A stretch of DNA of 8,416 bases. Origin: an uncultured Collinsella sp. (GTDB taxonomy: Bacteria; Actinomycetota; Coriobacteriia; Coriobacteriales; Coriobacteriaceae). The number at the start of each line of letters is the position of its first letter. Positions within the stretch are counted from its first letter, which is position 1. This document shows, piece after piece, positions 7,101-8,416 of this stretch. The notes beneath the pieces were generated by a model. The model was not told the origin of the DNA and did not search any database. It saw only the letters and a program-made list of their open reading frames with translations. The translations under genes and the position numbers were made by a program. Location of the stretch: positions 1 through 8,416 of the forward strand of contig UQUD01000079.1 of assembly GCA_900544225.1 (NCBI GenBank), given 5' to 3'.

Positions 7101-7943
7101 GCGAAGTTCACACTCTACAGCGTGGATATGGGCCAGGTTGCGGATGACGGAAATGTAGAGAACGCCAGAACGCCGTTTGACGAGGCCGCGATCGACGTCC
7201 CCACCGACGCCAACGGCAAAATCTCGTTCGGCACAAGCGACAAGAAGATGAGTAATTGCGTGCTCTATCAGCTCGTGGAGACCAAGGCGCCTGTTGGCTA
7301 TGCCAAGGCCGATCCCACGTGGATCATGCTCAAGGGCAGCGCGAGCGACAAGGATTATCAGGCTGCGCTAACTAAGGCAAAGGACATCGTCGACGGTGCG
7401 GAGATCATCGACGATACAAAGAAGGACGAGATCTGGGTCTACGACAACCGCATGACGGGCAAGGCGGTTATTAACGCAGAGAAGGTGCTCGCAGGCGGAA
7501 CGTTCAAGGAAGGTCAGTTCTCGTTCGCGCTCAAGGATGACAAGGACAGGGTGCTCCAAACGGTGACCAACGATGCCATGGGCAACGTCTCCTTCAACGT
7601 CGACTACAACAAGGCCGATACCTATACTTATACCATCTCTGAGGTCGTCCCCGAGGGCGCCGAGAACAACGTCAAGGACCACATCACCTACGACAGGACC
7701 CAGCACAAGGTCACGGTTAAGGTGGACAACGGTGAGAGGAATCTCGTCGCCACCGTCACCTACGACAATGGCTCTTCGACCCCGCCGACTTTTACCAACA
7801 GATACTCGACCACGCTTCCCGAGGCAGGCGGTGCCGGCTTGACTATGACGTATCTGGCTGGCGCTTCGCTGCTGTGCTTTGCCGCGACATGGATGCATGC
7901 TCACCGCCATCGCGATCAAGATCGAGGTGGTCGCCGTGAGTAG
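4191..7943 (+). CDS. Sortase-anchored multi-domain surface adhesin / pilin with LPEAG signal
   Basis: A 1250-residue secreted wall protein, probably an adhesive tip or large pilus subunit. A signal peptide (hydrophobic 10-30, cleavage near ARA/ED at 34-35) is followed by an N-terminal beta-rich region (about 40-200). Five degenerate modules of about 110-190 residues come next, each with W-x-V or a similar strand, a (T/V/K)D(T/S/K)(L/M/F) turn and an Asn near its end (about 205-315, 322-455, 458-600, 605-795, 798-947). A CnaB/SpaA-like domain follows (951-1087: Lys958, Glu1030 in QLVETKAPVGY, Asn1086), then a Spy0128/FctA-like pilin isopeptide domain (1089-1205: Lys1098, Glu1151, Asn1203 in FTNRY). 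The C-terminus is LPEAG (1209-1213), a membrane helix (about 1218-1235) and a charged His/Arg tail. Ligand binding is inferred. ATG 4191 has AGGGG 6 nt upstream. The stop overlaps the next pilin gene. It uses at least 11 AGA/AGG arginine codons, unlike typA. Confidence 0.9.
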   Translation: MDAHRSRSLGMAALIFILICLTAAVFYGAAPVRAEDVSTPTPIVIDGTTADVTVGLFTDESHTQKLDSAVTSTSKLYGAFSAMFNTGKEPKPGNNIAVYEFLDTIVVDDNDGGDLMEGPEATAAKAGTWKIKGNKVIFTFDEAWLSSNPADVHVAANFSFQLKNKDVGSGGNASVVFPGMGTINIPTKDGNVTGEKSGAFSQGADGVAKVTWTVKLTVESYATNVKFTDTLGANFEFVKDSFKLDNKTIGSQPKIEGQTATIENLGSLPQGVHTITYETKLKRDISAKNGEFIHNQPASKNTAAWEWGVGDRPSGKIEGVAPSSFRYDMIQKTGKGTPSDIAWTVKLNQGELKADMSGYKFTDKLDAKQTYTGSYTVYKGTSESDGVKIYERALDSSKDTFSYTFPDNLNDKYATYCIVYHTKMNDTNSYDTVRNSATIERKGSVSGTDDGSFTPQLTGVVPITKRLVRYDEAATTGRATWETKVALKAIVNAAHPGEVTVKDTFQSAWSQKLGVDESSITIKIGNTELVPGTDWRPTTSYPGNETKKNYDLKIIVTDNVKAALENEDYAVITYDTTSEALSGWYSNFAAVEAPGLRLQWPFTEPIKYVVNRETMPAVEKPEAESKVSWAENFDWHTVDGSDEKGAWIVDWTVYANRQKGNKGANGEFEYYGVGKLGGKPLNIVDSLPDGMSYVANSAKYTLVQNPYDKHTGLHRGGEAKEVVTGRTLAADNVSRNGNTVTFSIPTTELESYAGYAKLTYKTAVKRGELDTSTNEVKFTNKASAGSGVKKFDSGKGDVIIKNNVIKKSGEQVANSNRIKYTILVNESAVALKNGTDFLELVDTMDAKCALVPSTFKVYEQVNGAWSPLADKDYSSKMEQVKDESGSRTKLTLEVPDGKYLKVEYEVIPTGNPGEEVSLSNTAELAGVTEGSAVDEQKWKIQNASASAGGNGYSITMTKYDAQQVGATLEGAKFTLYSVDMGQVADDGNVENARTPFDEAAIDVPTDANGKISFGTSDKKMSNCVLYQLVETKAPVGYAKADPTWIMLKGSASDKDYQAALTKAKDIVDGAEIIDDTKKDEIWVYDNRMTGKAVINAEKVLAGGTFKEGQFSFALKDDKDRVLQTVTNDAMGNVSFNVDYNKADTYTYTISEVVPEGAENNVKDHITYDRTQHKVTVKVDNGERNLVATVTYDNGSSTPPTFTNRYSTTLPEAGGAGLTMTYLAGASLLCFAATWMHAHRHRDQDRGGRRE
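7925..7930 (+). promoter_or_regulatory. Ribosome binding site of the second pilin gene, inside the adhesin's last codons
   Basis: AGGTGG (7925-7930) lies 5 nt before GTG 7936, within codons for the adhesin's extreme C-terminus. It decides the start of the downstream gene: the frame also holds GTG 7927, but that overlaps the binding site itself. The layout suggests translational coupling. Confidence 0.6.
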
Positions 7944-8416
7944 GCTTTGGTGCCGCTTGTTGGCCGTCGCGACGATAGCTACGGTCGCTATGTTCTCTTT
8001 TGCGATGCTGCCCAGGACGGCTCGTGCTGCCGACACCGGTGCCATTACGGTGGACGGTACAGTCGCGACGCGGTATGACGCGTACCAGCTCTTTTCGGCG
8101 ACAGTTATCGATGATGACGATGCTGGCCATAAAATTGCAACTGACGTAACGTGGGCGAATGGCGCGGTTCGTCAAGCCGTTCTTCCCGTGCTTTATGATG
8201 CGGGGCTTGATGGCTCGGCATCGGCGGCGCAAGAGACTGCCGAATGGATGAATGCCGACGGGCATATGACGACCGCGCTGACGGCAAAGCTTGCCCGCGC
8301 GATTTGCAATGCCGACGCAACTTCCGTGGCCCTTAACGCGGGCACGGCGGCCGAGCTGCCCTGCGGCTACTGGCTCATCGTCGCCGACGACGACGCCATC
8401 GCCCGGGGCGAGGCCG
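7936..8416 (+). CDS. Pilin-like secreted protein, 3' end outside the window
   Basis: An open frame from GTG 7936 runs to the window edge (160 codons seen). Residues 1-32 form a signal peptide: MSRLWCR, a hydrophobic core (8-26), then LPRTARA/AD with cleavage near 31-32. The mature part starts with a strand-rich stretch in which YDAYQLFSA (47-55) and VTWANG (71-76) are followed by an Ala-rich helical part (77-130) and GYWLIVADD (144-152). This order (YxAYQLF, a W-x-(N/D)G turn, helices, then GY-x-L-I/V) is what I associate with the N-terminal domain of isopeptide-forming fimbrial backbone proteins in gut Gram-positives. It is probably the major pilin; the C-terminal CnaB domain and sorting signal would lie outside. 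The start overlaps the adhesin stop by 8 bp. Later in-frame ATGs (7990, 8005) would destroy the signal peptide. Family assignment is moderately sure. Confidence 0.8.
   Translation, partial: MSRLWCRLLAVATIATVAMFSFAMLPRTARAADTGAITVDGTVATRYDAYQLFSATVIDDDDAGHKIATDVTWANGAVRQAVLPVLYDAGLDGSASAAQETAEWMNADGHMTTALTAKLARAICNADATSVALNAGTAAELPCGYWLIVADDDAIARGEA

Noticed and set aside
7368..8045. 225-codon minus-strand open frame opposite the adhesin end and second pilin start
   Set aside because: It spans two plus-strand genes with clear domains, signal peptide and ribosome binding sites, and its Val/Asp/Gly-rich translation is typical of an antisense shadow.

Overview
The window looks like a piece of chromosome from a gut actinobacterium of the class Coriobacteriia, most likely Collinsella or a close relative. 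This rests on fairly GC-rich coding sequence with C/G-ending codons, tRNA genes with encoded CCA ends, a DUF151 nuclease-family protein, an actinobacterial-looking TypA, and a sortase-dependent pilus locus with an LPEAG cell-wall sorting signal. The genus is an inference from overall character; no marker gene here proves it.

Layout. Positions 1-323 hold a tRNA cluster: the 3' part of a tRNA-Ile(GAT), a strong hairpin, tRNA-Ala(TGC), a complete second tRNA-Ile(GAT) and a Rho-independent terminator. Positions 352-1809 hold a likely three-gene operon: a bifunctional-nuclease (DUF151) family protein, a small two-helix membrane protein and an acidic protein of unknown function. Positions 1927-3765 hold typA (bipA), a ribosome-associated translational GTPase, closed by a strong terminator at 3793-3827. 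Positions 3828-4190 are a gene-free, locally AT-rich spacer with two palindromes centred 50 bp apart, a candidate promoter and a leader that may fold. Positions 4191-8416 begin a pilus/adhesin operon: a 1250-residue secreted, wall-anchored multi-domain adhesin (probable tip or shaft pilin), then an overlapping GTG-start gene for a second pilin-like protein that runs off the window.

How it works together. The left half is housekeeping (tRNAs, translation GTPase, conserved small proteins). The right half is accessory surface biology with different codon habits and its own AT-rich control region. The two pilin genes overlap by 8 bp and are probably translationally coupled. By analogy with sortase-assembled pili, a class C sortase and perhaps another pilin should lie just beyond the right edge, but none is in view.

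No CRISPR array, transposase, phage gene or clear undescribed system was found. The most interesting points are the chain of putative isopeptide-locked modules in the adhesin, the paired palindromes upstream of it, and the two unassigned genes next to the DUF151 protein.
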